From: Candidatus Poseidoniaceae archaeon | GTDB lineage: Archaea > Thermoplasmatota > Poseidoniia > Poseidoniales > Poseidoniaceae | Length of the DNA: 6,865 nt | NCBI GenBank assembly: GCA_022425585.1 | Contig: JAKMFF010000177.1 | Coordinates: 1-6,865 of the forward strand | Direction: 5' to 3' | Shown here: positions 1 to 5,697 of the stretch, one piece after another | Layout of the letters: each line of letters opens with the position of its first letter | How positions within the stretch are numbered: position 1 is the first letter of the stretch | Made by a program: the position numbers and the translations under genes | The notes under the pieces: generated by a model | Database searches by the model: none | The model's input: the letters and a program-made list of their open reading frames with translations, nothing else | Told to the model about the DNA's origin: nothing

Positions 1-518
1 ACTTTATCGGAGACTAGCAAAGTTCCAGTTGATACGCCCATGAAAATCTTGATACCACAAATACCAGGTATAGCAATTGGCTTATCTTTGGTGCCAACAG
101 CATCTTGTAAGTCCGAGACATTATCCTCAGTGGCACCAATAAAGAACCCGTAATTATTTACACATTTTTTTGCTGCGGTGTCAAGCTTTCCTTGCATGCC
201 TTCCAGCGTAGTAATCGATGGGACATTATTCGGCATATCTAGGAACGAAGTAATGCCACCGCTTACCGCAGCTGCTGACCCACTTCCCAAGTCTTCTTTT
301 TCCGGTTGCCCGGGGTCTCTAAAATGCACTTGAGGATCAATACATCCCGGCAATAAATGCAGGCCAGTTCCGTCAACAAACATTTCACCGTCATGGTTTT
401 CCAAAGTCCCTGGGCCAGATACTTCGGTGATTATACCGTCAGATATGCGTAAATCACCTAATTTGGTAGTTTCAGGCAAGACCATCGTTGCTCCGCTGAT
501 TAAAATATTTCCAGTCAT
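1..518 (-). CDS. pyrC: Dihydroorotase, N-terminal part (runs off left edge)
   Basis: Third step of de novo pyrimidine synthesis: cytosolic amidohydrolase that interconverts carbamoyl-aspartate and dihydroorotate. My translation gives 172 residues from an ATG at 518; the C-terminal part lies outside the window. Seen: an N-terminal beta domain beginning MTGNILISGATMV, then CIDPQVHFRDPG (59-70, the metal-binding strand), GGITSFLDMPN (87-97), NNYGFFIGATEDN (121-133) and GIKIFMGVSTG (155-165). These blocks and their order match dihydroorotases, especially the Bacteroidota-type form that carries QVH and FMGSSTG-like motifs. Odd: Gln63 stands where most class I enzymes have the first His of the HxH metal motif; His65 is kept. 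The start is supported by an AGGA 9 bases upstream and by family length. It lies 51 bases after mogA on the same strand. Dihydropyrimidinase or another cyclic amidohydrolase is less likely. The missing half holds the remaining metal ligands. Confidence 0.88.
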   Translation of the reverse strand, partial: MTGNILISGATMVLPETTKLGDLRISDGIITEVSGPGTLENHDGEMFVDGTGLHLLPGCIDPQVHFRDPGQPEKEDLGSGSAAAVSGGITSFLDMPNNVPSITTLEGMQGKLDTAAKKCVNNYGFFIGATEDNVSDLQDAVGTKDKPIAIPGICGIKIFMGVSTGTLLVSDK

Positions 519-561
519 AGTATCAGTTCCTAAGTGTGGGGGAATGTCGGTAATGAATGAA

Positions 562-569
562 CTTTAAGG
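562..569 (-). promoter_or_regulatory. Possible TATA-like box before pyrC
   Basis: On the minus strand CCTTAAAG lies just after the mogA stop codon. Its centre is about 47 bases before the pyrC ATG. If it works as an archaeal TATA box with initiation about 26 bases downstream, the leader would be near 20 nt and would include the AGGA at about -10 to -13. One AT-rich hexamer is weak evidence, and pyrC may simply be co-transcribed with mogA. Confidence 0.2.
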
Positions 570-1154
570 TCACCTTCTGCTAGACTCTTTGGGTCTAAAT
601 GCTTGACAAACTGTGTCGTCCATATCGATATAAGGACCACCGATTAAGTCTACACAATAAGGTACTGCACGCCAAATTACGTCAATAGTTTCTCTTATTG
701 ATTTAGGCCTGCCAGGTAGATTAAACACCAAACTACTTCCTCTAATGCCGCCAATTTGTCTTGATAATATAGCAGTGGGTACGTACTGCAGTGATATTGC
801 CCGCATCTGTTCGCCAAAGCCGTCTAGAATCTTGTTGCATACCGCTGCAGTTGCTTCAGGAGTTACATCTCTTGAAGCAGGCCCTGTTCCTCCGGTGGTA
901 ACAACAACAGAGCAGCCTAAATCATCACACATTCGGATAATTTCGCGTTCAATCATTACTTGTTCGTCAGATATACATGAATAATTAATTTCTACAGGAC
1001 TGACTATCGCTTCCTTGAAAAATTGTAAAATTGCCGGCCCACCTTCATCTTGGTACTCACCAGAACTAGCCCTATCGCTGACAGTAATGATGCCAATTCT
1101 AGCCAAGTCGCCACAATTGCCGCTAATTCCCTGAATAATTGTTTGCGTATCCAA
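570..1154 (-). CDS. mogA: Molybdopterin adenylyltransferase MogA
   Basis: Activates molybdopterin by adenylylation (MPT-AMP) before molybdate insertion; soluble cytosolic enzyme of molybdenum cofactor synthesis. Seen, in 194-residue numbering: RIGIITVSDRASSGEYQDEG (19-38), SDEQ (62-65, Asp63 matching E. coli Asp49), TTGGTGPASRDVTPE (86-100, Asp96 matching Asp82), GFGEQMR (112-118), VPTAILSRQ (125-133), NLPGRPKSI (145-153), VPYCVDLIGGPYI (164-176) and C-terminal AFRPK (185-189). These follow bacterial MogA almost block for block, and the SRQ and GPY blocks separate it from the shorter MoaB usual in archaea. Start is uncertain: no ATG or GTG is available in frame after the preceding TGA. TTG at 1154 gives 194 residues; TTG at 1106 gives 178 and fits the E. 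coli N terminus better. It lies 12 bases after the membrane gene, in the same frame. Confidence 0.92.
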   Translation of the reverse strand: MDTQTIIQGISGNCGDLARIGIITVSDRASSGEYQDEGGPAILQFFKEAIVSPVEINYSCISDEQVMIEREIIRMCDDLGCSVVVTTGGTGPASRDVTPEATAAVCNKILDGFGEQMRAISLQYVPTAILSRQIGGIRGSSLVFNLPGRPKSIRETIDVIWRAVPYCVDLIGGPYIDMDDTVCQAFRPKESSRR

Positions 1155-1166
1155 AAGACCACCGAA

Positions 1167-3278
1167 TCAATGTTCTCCGTATTTTGCTGCAACATCTGCA
1201 TGGAAATTGTCTAGCAGAGTATCTTCGAATAATTCTGTTTGTCTTCTGACTTTAGTCGAGCGGATATGTAAGAAAGCTGCACCAACAAATACGATAATTA
1301 TCAATGGAATTACCGCTTCTAATTTGTATTGGTGCATGAATTTAACAATACCTTCAGCGGTATAGGCCCAAGTGATAGATGCCGCAGCTCCCCCGATGAA
1401 TGTTGCAGCAAGTACTCTAGTGAACTTCATTCTGGACAGTAGTCCAAGCATTGCACCGACAAGTACGCCAGATGCCATAAACGGTATCCAAACAAACACA
1501 ATTAGGCCCCAAAATCCCCATTTGTTAATCATTTCACGCTTTTCATTCGCCATGTATTCAACAGTAGATAGCGTGTTGCCGATAAAATTAGTTTGCAGCA
1601 TCTTGCCGCCAAGTCCGTCTTGTTTTGCTACAGCAACAATTCTGTCATCATTCTTGCCACCACTTTCGACCCTTCCTGCACCAGATCTATCTGACAATGT
1701 GGAAACTTGATTTCTTGCTTTTACAATCAATTCTTGGCTGCCGAGTAAATCTTCGTTTCTATCTGAAATATATCGATATAACTCCACTTCCACTTCATCA
1801 GTAGTCTTCTTAAATCTAAAGAAGGCAAATCGCTGAGTTGGTTTGTAAATTACCGATACAAAGATTACTTTGTCATCACTAGTTACCACAGCGCCTTCCA
1901 TTCTAACATCAGTTCTTCTGGCAAAGAATAAGTCTAGACTATCTCTAACTTCATCCTCAACTCTAGAGAGAGTATGTAGTTCAGAAAAGAATGAAGCATA
2001 ATCTTGCTCTTCTTCAGTATCAGCGCCTTCAGCACCAGCACCGATGCCAACACCACTTTCAAAGTCTATTGCTTGGTTTATTCCAATTGTCTTAACAGTT
2101 AGTTGCACTGGTTTGAATACTCTAAAGATGGCAAATTCTTCTAACACTTCCCGCAAGATTTCAGCACGAATATCTTTACTATCAGAGAGCGTTCCGTCTG
2201 TGTTTTTGTATGGTACCATGATATCTATCGATAGTTCTCTAGATTCCAATTTGTATAATTCCCAATCAATATCAATGTGCAATCGTTTAGAGGTTTTACC
2301 AAGTATATCCTCGACCACTCTAGAAATATGAGTCCTTGACAATATGTCGTCGGTTTCTTGATGGTATATTTTGTACATAACTGGATAAATAACCAGCAAA
2401 GTAACAGCAGAAAGTGACAGTGAAATAAAAGCCATCCACCACGCTGGAATACCTGCTGTCCCTCCAGTTAGCATTGCAGTTTCTCTGCCGCCGCCAAGTT
2501 CAGCAGCCATCAAGAGATATCCCCATTCGCCCAAATCCTTAGTGGTCCAACATGTTCGAGGACCAGGGTCTGAAATAGTGACTTCTCTGTGAGATTCTGA
2601 GTCGACAAACGGTAGGAATGAAAAGAAACCTCCACCTTTGACTTCGAGTTCGAAATCTATCTCTTTGGACAGTGATTCTGCTCCTTCAATTAGGGAAGCA
2701 TTGACCAGATCATCGCTTTGATTGTATACTTGCACTAATAGAATGATTCGGTATTCACCGACATCAAGTTCATCAAAAGGGGCTCTAAACTCGCTTTTGC
2801 CACCCGAAACCTGAACGATTGTATCATCTGTAGAATTTTCTAGCCAAGACTCACCAACATAGTTCAGTATTGTGTAATTCATGTAAGCATAGCCTTCTGG
2901 TAGATTTCTCCCAGAGAGGTCAAAGTACTCGGCATCATTCTCAGGGAACATGTGAACCCACGGTTGATCTTCGATATTTTGGCACTCCTCACCAGTATCA
3001 AGGAAGGTTTCAGAGGCTTTGTAGTCAAGGGTAGTCGACGAGCCAAATATTCCACTTGACATACCAAATAACAATACTGCAAAGAATATCCCGTAACCAA
3101 TTCCGGCAAATAAGATATAATCTTCTTTGTTAGAAAGGAATCTACGTTTACTGGTTTTGGTTTTCCGACGCCGAATTTCCTCTAATTCGCGAGTGATTTT
3201 GTCTCTAGCTTTTTGCTCGACATCAACCTCTTCGATGGGCTCGTCCGACTGCTCGAGTTCCTCGCCCATGACACGCAT
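1167..3278 (-). CDS. Unrecognised multidomain membrane protein; C-terminal segment resembles COG2426/Sm_multidrug_ex
   Basis: Function unknown. With the ATG at 3278 it has 703 residues (ATG at 3269 gives 700). Layout from sequence: acidic N terminus; charged, probably coiled-coil stretch rich in Arg/Lys/Glu (21-47); TM1 about 54-78; predicted external domain 79-276 with only two cysteines (C99, C243; possible disulfide) and four N-x-S/T sequons (N134, N148, N186, N193), whose middle part looks beta-rich; TM2 about 278-303; predicted cytoplasmic region 304-585 with a Gly/Ala/Glu linker (409-424); then TM3 587-614, TM4 618-640 and TM5 653-672, and a charged tail. WGFWGLIVFVWIPFMASG (587-604) with its following GA and G repeats resembles small multidrug-export/COG2426 or DedA-like re-entrant segments; this is by eye only. 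The open frame extends upstream to 3398, inside tRNA-Phe, so that start cannot be real. A TATA-like box at 3311-3320 fits the chosen start. No Shine-Dalgarno is visible. Confidence 0.85.
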   Translation of the reverse strand: MRVMGEELEQSDEPIEEVDVEQKARDKITRELEEIRRRKTKTSKRRFLSNKEDYILFAGIGYGIFFAVLLFGMSSGIFGSSTTLDYKASETFLDTGEECQNIEDQPWVHMFPENDAEYFDLSGRNLPEGYAYMNYTILNYVGESWLENSTDDTIVQVSGGKSEFRAPFDELDVGEYRIILLVQVYNQSDDLVNASLIEGAESLSKEIDFELEVKGGGFFSFLPFVDSESHREVTISDPGPRTCWTTKDLGEWGYLLMAAELGGGRETAMLTGGTAGIPAWWMAFISLSLSAVTLLVIYPVMYKIYHQETDDILSRTHISRVVEDILGKTSKRLHIDIDWELYKLESRELSIDIMVPYKNTDGTLSDSKDIRAEILREVLEEFAIFRVFKPVQLTVKTIGINQAIDFESGVGIGAGAEGADTEEEQDYASFFSELHTLSRVEDEVRDSLDLFFARRTDVRMEGAVVTSDDKVIFVSVIYKPTQRFAFFRFKKTTDEVEVELYRYISDRNEDLLGSQELIVKARNQVSTLSDRSGAGRVESGGKNDDRIVAVAKQDGLGGKMLQTNFIGNTLSTVEYMANEKREMINKWGFWGLIVFVWIPFMASGVLVGAMLGLLSRMKFTRVLAATFIGGAAASITWAYTAEGIVKFMHQYKLEAVIPLIIIVFVGAAFLHIRSTKVRRQTELFEDTLLDNFHADVAAKYGEH

Positions 3279-3310
3279 ACTAGAAACTAGCAAATTAATG
3301 CATGGTTCAT

Positions 3311-3320
3311 TTTGTATATC
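3311..3320 (-). promoter_or_regulatory. Possible TATA box for the membrane protein gene
   Basis: The minus strand reads GATATACAAA here, centred about 38 bases before the ATG at 3278. The usual archaeal spacing would put initiation near 3290, a leader of roughly 12-20 nt, consistent with the absence of a Shine-Dalgarno site. It lies between the tRNA 3' end and the gene, so it could allow expression independent of the tRNA. Read by eye; no consensus BRE is clear. Confidence 0.35.
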
Positions 3321-3359
3321 ATCAAAAGCCAATAGGCCACTTGTTTGCCTTCTATTAGT

Positions 3360-3435
3360 TGGTGGGTAGGGCCGGACTTGAACCGGCGACCTCAGCATCT
3401 TCAGTGCTGCGCTCTCCCAACTAAGCTACCTACCC
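3360..3435 (-). tRNA. tRNA-Phe (GAA), CCA end encoded
   Basis: Full cloverleaf on the minus strand. The acceptor stem GGGTAGG (3435-3429) pairs perfectly with CCTACCC (3370-3364). D stem GCTT/GAGC (one G-U). Anticodon stem CAGCA/TGCTG around loop CTGAAGA (3404-3398), anticodon GAA at 3402-3400. Variable region AGGTC. T stem GCCGG/CCGGC with loop TTCAAGT. Discriminator A at 3363, then CCA at 3362-3360, so the 3' end is genomically encoded. G at position 37 is the archaeal/eukaryotic state for tRNA-Phe (substrate for wyosine-type modification); bacteria nearly always have A37. This is the main taxonomic clue in the window. No intron. It lies 55 bases downstream of rph on the same strand and may be processed from a joint transcript; no clear separate promoter was seen. 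Confidence 0.97.
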
Positions 3436-3490
3436 GCAAGTACCTGCGGAATGATTTGGCATTTGAAATCTTCCAAAGAAAAGGTCATGA

Positions 3491-4315
3491 TTAGTTGATG
3501 CCATCAAGAATTGCTGCTTGAACTTCAAACAGCCCATCTAATCCAGCATCAGCTAGTGCAATAAGAGCGGATAATTCCTCACCAGAAAACGTTGATTCCT
3601 CACCAGTACCTTGCAACTCAACATACTTGCCATCAGCGGTTTTTACCACATTCATGTCGACATCTGCATTCGAATCTAGTACGTAATCCAAGTCTAGATA
3701 CACATCTCCTTCGATTAATCCTACTGAAATTGCTGCTAAATCGTGCGGTATTACCCTATTTTCATGTTCCATTTGTTGTTCGGGAGTTAATGTTGGTGCT
3801 TTCCAGCCAGACTTTTTCTCTTCATCAGTTGGGCGCATCTCCAATGGCAAACATTGTCCGTTGGCTATCAATCTTCTAACGGCCAAGCGTAGGGCTAAAT
3901 TGGCCGCAGTAATAGATGCACATCTAGTCCCGCCATCAGCGTTTAAGATGTCACAATCAACATTTAATGCCACAGGTCCTAGTTGTTCTAAATCTACTGC
4001 TGCACGTAATGATCTAGCGACTAAACGCTCGATCTCTTGGGTTCTACCTTTGGCACCTCGGCGTTCTCTGCGGAATCGTGAGTCAGTAGACCCAGGCAAA
4101 AGCGAGTATTCAGCATGAACCCAACCTTTGGTAGAATCGCGCGGAAACCATCCGGGTAATCTTGCCTCTTTGGTACAACATGCTAGTACAACAGTATCTC
4201 CCTGTCTGTATAGAATGGAAGCGAGAGCATTTGTTGTGAAATCAATCTCAACTTCTACATGTCTCATTTGGTTCGGTTTTCGGTCAGTTTCAAACTCAGT
4301 CTTGAATTTCGCCAT
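3491..4315 (-). CDS. rph: Ribonuclease PH
   Basis: Phosphate-dependent 3'-5' exoribonuclease; the family trims tRNA 3' tails, with phosphorolysis on a hexameric ring. 274 residues from ATG at 4315. Seen: WVHAEYSLLPGSTDSR (65-80), GRTQEIERLVARSLRAAVD (90-108, with the phosphate-binding Arg region), DCDILNADGGTRCASIT (120-136), LDLDYVLDSNADVDMNVV (207-224, the active-site acidic cluster), and YVELQGTGEESTFSGEEL (231-248). These are signatures of bacterial RNase PH rather than archaeal exosome Rrp41/Rrp42. The family is usually about 240-255 residues; here a charged stretch of roughly 30 residues (about 156-188, containing RPTDEEKKSGWK) sits before the PHDLAAISVG block. The N-terminal RxDGR motif is degenerate (DRKPNQMR, 11-18). 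It is divergent from the thiolase and directly upstream of tRNA-Phe, a plausible substrate. No strong Shine-Dalgarno is seen. Confidence 0.92.
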   Translation of the reverse strand: MAKFKTEFETDRKPNQMRHVEVEIDFTTNALASILYRQGDTVVLACCTKEARLPGWFPRDSTKGWVHAEYSLLPGSTDSRFRRERRGAKGRTQEIERLVARSLRAAVDLEQLGPVALNVDCDILNADGGTRCASITAANLALRLAVRRLIANGQCLPLEMRPTDEEKKSGWKAPTLTPEQQMEHENRVIPHDLAAISVGLIEGDVYLDLDYVLDSNADVDMNVVKTADGKYVELQGTGEESTFSGEELSALIALADAGLDGLFEVQAAILDGIN

Positions 4316-4363
4316 GATGTGCGCACAACTCTTCTTTCATCAAGTCTTCTCATTTTCTGCACG

Positions 4364-4370
4364 AATTTAT
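4364..4370. promoter_or_regulatory. Possible shared TATA element between rph and thiolase
   Basis: The 94-base divergent region 4316-4409 contains one clear AT-rich block, AATTTAT on the plus strand and ATAAATT on the minus strand. It lies about 43 bases before the thiolase ATG and about 52 before the rph ATG. With archaeal spacing it would give leaders of about 17 nt (thiolase) and 26 nt (rph). It could serve either or both directions. Inference from spacing and composition only. Confidence 0.3.
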
Positions 4371-4409
4371 GATGAGCAGATTGAAGTCCTGAATCATGTT
4401 GGCTAATCC

Positions 4410-5603
4410 ATGAGCACCAAAAGGGTGGTTATTTGTGGCGTAGCAAGGACTCCAATTGGTAGTTTTATGGGTGCCTTATCATCTATTAGTGCGGTAGATT
4501 TAGGAATTATGGCTGTCAAAGAATTATGCTCACGAGTTGGTTTTGATGCCTCAAGTGGAATTGTTGATGACGTCTATTTTGGTCAAGTATTGCAAGCAGG
4601 CTCGGGACAAAACCCCGCACGCCAAGTTACACTTGGTGCAGGGCTTCCAGTTACTACTTCAGCATCAACCATTAACAAGGTATGCGGGAGTTCTCTAGAA
4701 GCCGCTATGTTAGCCGCAAACAGTATTTTGGCAGGTAAATCAAAGGTTGTTATTGCCGGTGGTATGGAGAGTATGTCCAATGCGCCCCAACTCTTAATGG
4801 GACAAAGAAAGGGTAAGAAAATGGGTGACTCAAAGTTAATCGATTCGATGATTCATGACGGTCTATGGGATGTTTACAACGATATCCACATGGGTAATAC
4901 TGGTGAAACAGTAGCGCAAGAAAACCATATCTCACGCAGGGATTCAGACAATTACGCAGTTAGAAGTCACCAAAGAGCCGCAAAGGCCTGGGATTCAGGA
5001 TGGTTTGATTGGGAAACATTCACCGTTTCTGTACCAAAGCGCCGAGGTGATGATCTCAAATTTACTAGAGATGAGGGTATTAAAACTGCCACTAGTAATG
5101 AAATATTAGCCGAACTAAGACCAGTCTTCAATAAAGATGGACAAATTACTGCAGGTAATGCTAGTACACTAAATGATGGGGCTAGCGCTATCTTACTCGC
5201 TGATGAAGTTACAGCCAAGGAAAATGGTTGGGAAATAATTGCTTACATAGATGACTACTGTACTACTGGAGTTGAGCCACATAGAGTTATGAGCGCTCCC
5301 ATACCGGCGATAAGAACCTTACTTGAGCGCAACCAGCTAGAGGTGTTAGATGTTGATATTTATGAGCACAATGAAGCATTTGCTTCTGCATCCTGTGCAG
5401 TTGCCAAGGAGATTGGAATTCCAAATGAGCGCTTCAATCTCCACGGTGGTGCTATTTCTCTTGGTCATCCGCTAGGCAGTAGTGGAACAAGGTGCTTAAT
5501 CACGCTACTTGGAATAATGCGCCGAACAGATAGTAAATCAGGTATTGTAACTCTTTGCTTAGGTGGCGGAAATGCAGTTGCCATGCTGGTTAGTCGCCAG
5601 TAA
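4410..5603 (+). CDS. Thiolase (acetyl-CoA C-acetyltransferase type)
   Basis: Claisen-type enzyme that condenses two acetyl-CoA to acetoacetyl-CoA or cleaves 3-ketoacyl-CoA; cytosolic. 397 residues, the usual length. Seen: VARTPIGSFMGALS near the N terminus; NKVCGSSLEA (89-98) with nucleophilic Cys92; AGGMESMSNAP (116-126); MGDSKLIDSMIHDGLWD (138-154); HMGNTGETVAQ (160-170); RSHQRAA (185-191); PVFNKDG (238-244); TAGNASTLNDGASA (247-260); EHNEAFA (319-325); GHPLGSSGTR (352-361) with catalytic His353; CLGGGNAVAM (383-392) with Cys383. All catalytic residues of degradative/biosynthetic thiolases are present, and the layout is bacterial AtoB/PhaA-like rather than the archaeal thiolase that pairs with a DUF35 partner. 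Synthetic and beta-oxidation roles cannot be separated here; no hydratase or dehydrogenase is adjacent. The ATG at 4410 fits the family N terminus. No Shine-Dalgarno is visible. Confidence 0.95.
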   Translation: MSTKRVVICGVARTPIGSFMGALSSISAVDLGIMAVKELCSRVGFDASSGIVDDVYFGQVLQAGSGQNPARQVTLGAGLPVTTSASTINKVCGSSLEAAMLAANSILAGKSKVVIAGGMESMSNAPQLLMGQRKGKKMGDSKLIDSMIHDGLWDVYNDIHMGNTGETVAQENHISRRDSDNYAVRSHQRAAKAWDSGWFDWETFTVSVPKRRGDDLKFTRDEGIKTATSNEILAELRPVFNKDGQITAGNASTLNDGASAILLADEVTAKENGWEIIAYIDDYCTTGVEPHRVMSAPIPAIRTLLERNQLEVLDVDIYEHNEAFASASCAVAKEIGIPNERFNLHGGAISLGHPLGSSGTRCLITLLGIMRRTDSKSGIVTLCLGGGNAVAMLVSRQ

Positions 5604-5615
5604 CGGCGATTGATT
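5588..5615 (+). other. Hairpin enclosing the thiolase stop codon
   Basis: TCGCC (5594-5598) pairs exactly with GGCGA (5605-5609) around the loop AGTAAC, which contains the TAA stop. The stem can extend outward to about 5588/5615 with A-T and several G-T pairs. No T-run follows, so it is not a typical terminator; it may influence the mRNA 3' end or be chance. Confidence 0.25.
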
Positions 5616-5632
5616 CAATGTTCAACTGTAGG

Positions 5633-5640
5633 CTAAAAAC
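5633..5640 (+). promoter_or_regulatory. Possible promoter box before the helicase
   Basis: CTAAAAAC sits about 60 bases before the helicase ATG at 5698 and only 20 before an upstream in-frame ATG at 5656. If it is a TATA element, initiation near 5662 would fall after 5656 and favour the 5698 start. The same bases also form a weak hairpin, AAAAC (5636-5640) with GTTTT (5645-5649), whose T-run could instead help end the thiolase transcript. The rest of the 94-base gap shows nothing else. Confidence 0.18.
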
Positions 5641-5697
5641 CGCAGTTTTGGACGGATGGTATCAAATAGGGTTGGACGGCGGGATGGTTTGTTCGAT

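Noticed and set aside
745..984. Plus-strand open frame opposite mogA
   Set aside because: It is antisense to well conserved MogA motifs and its translation has no recognisable features. The same holds for the plus-strand frames opposite rph (3592-4118) and the membrane gene, and for the minus-strand frames inside the thiolase and helicase.
3279..3398. Extension of the membrane protein to an ATG at 3398
   Set aside because: That ATG and about 13 codons lie inside the tRNA-Phe gene. The extra 40 residues look like translated tRNA and spacer, and a TATA-like box lies between. Starts at 3278 or 3269 are preferred.
3491..4315. Archaeal exosome subunit Rrp41
   Set aside because: The motif set (GRTQEIERL, DCDILNADGGTR, LDLDYVLDS, DMNVV, ELQGTGEE) is that of bacterial RNase PH, even though the host seems archaeal.
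4128..4406. Plus-strand open frame running from rph into the divergent intergenic region
   Set aside because: Most of it is antisense to the conserved N-terminal half of rph, and it ends just before the thiolase start. No family likeness.
5636..5649. AAAAC/GTTTT hairpin as a thiolase terminator
   Set aside because: A five-pair AT-rich stem with a four-base T-run is too weak to call; the bases may instead be part of a helicase promoter.
5656..5697. Upstream ATG extension of the helicase
   Set aside because: It is open in frame, but the added 14 residues have no counterpart in the family, and MVSFSDLG at 5698 matches the usual N terminus.
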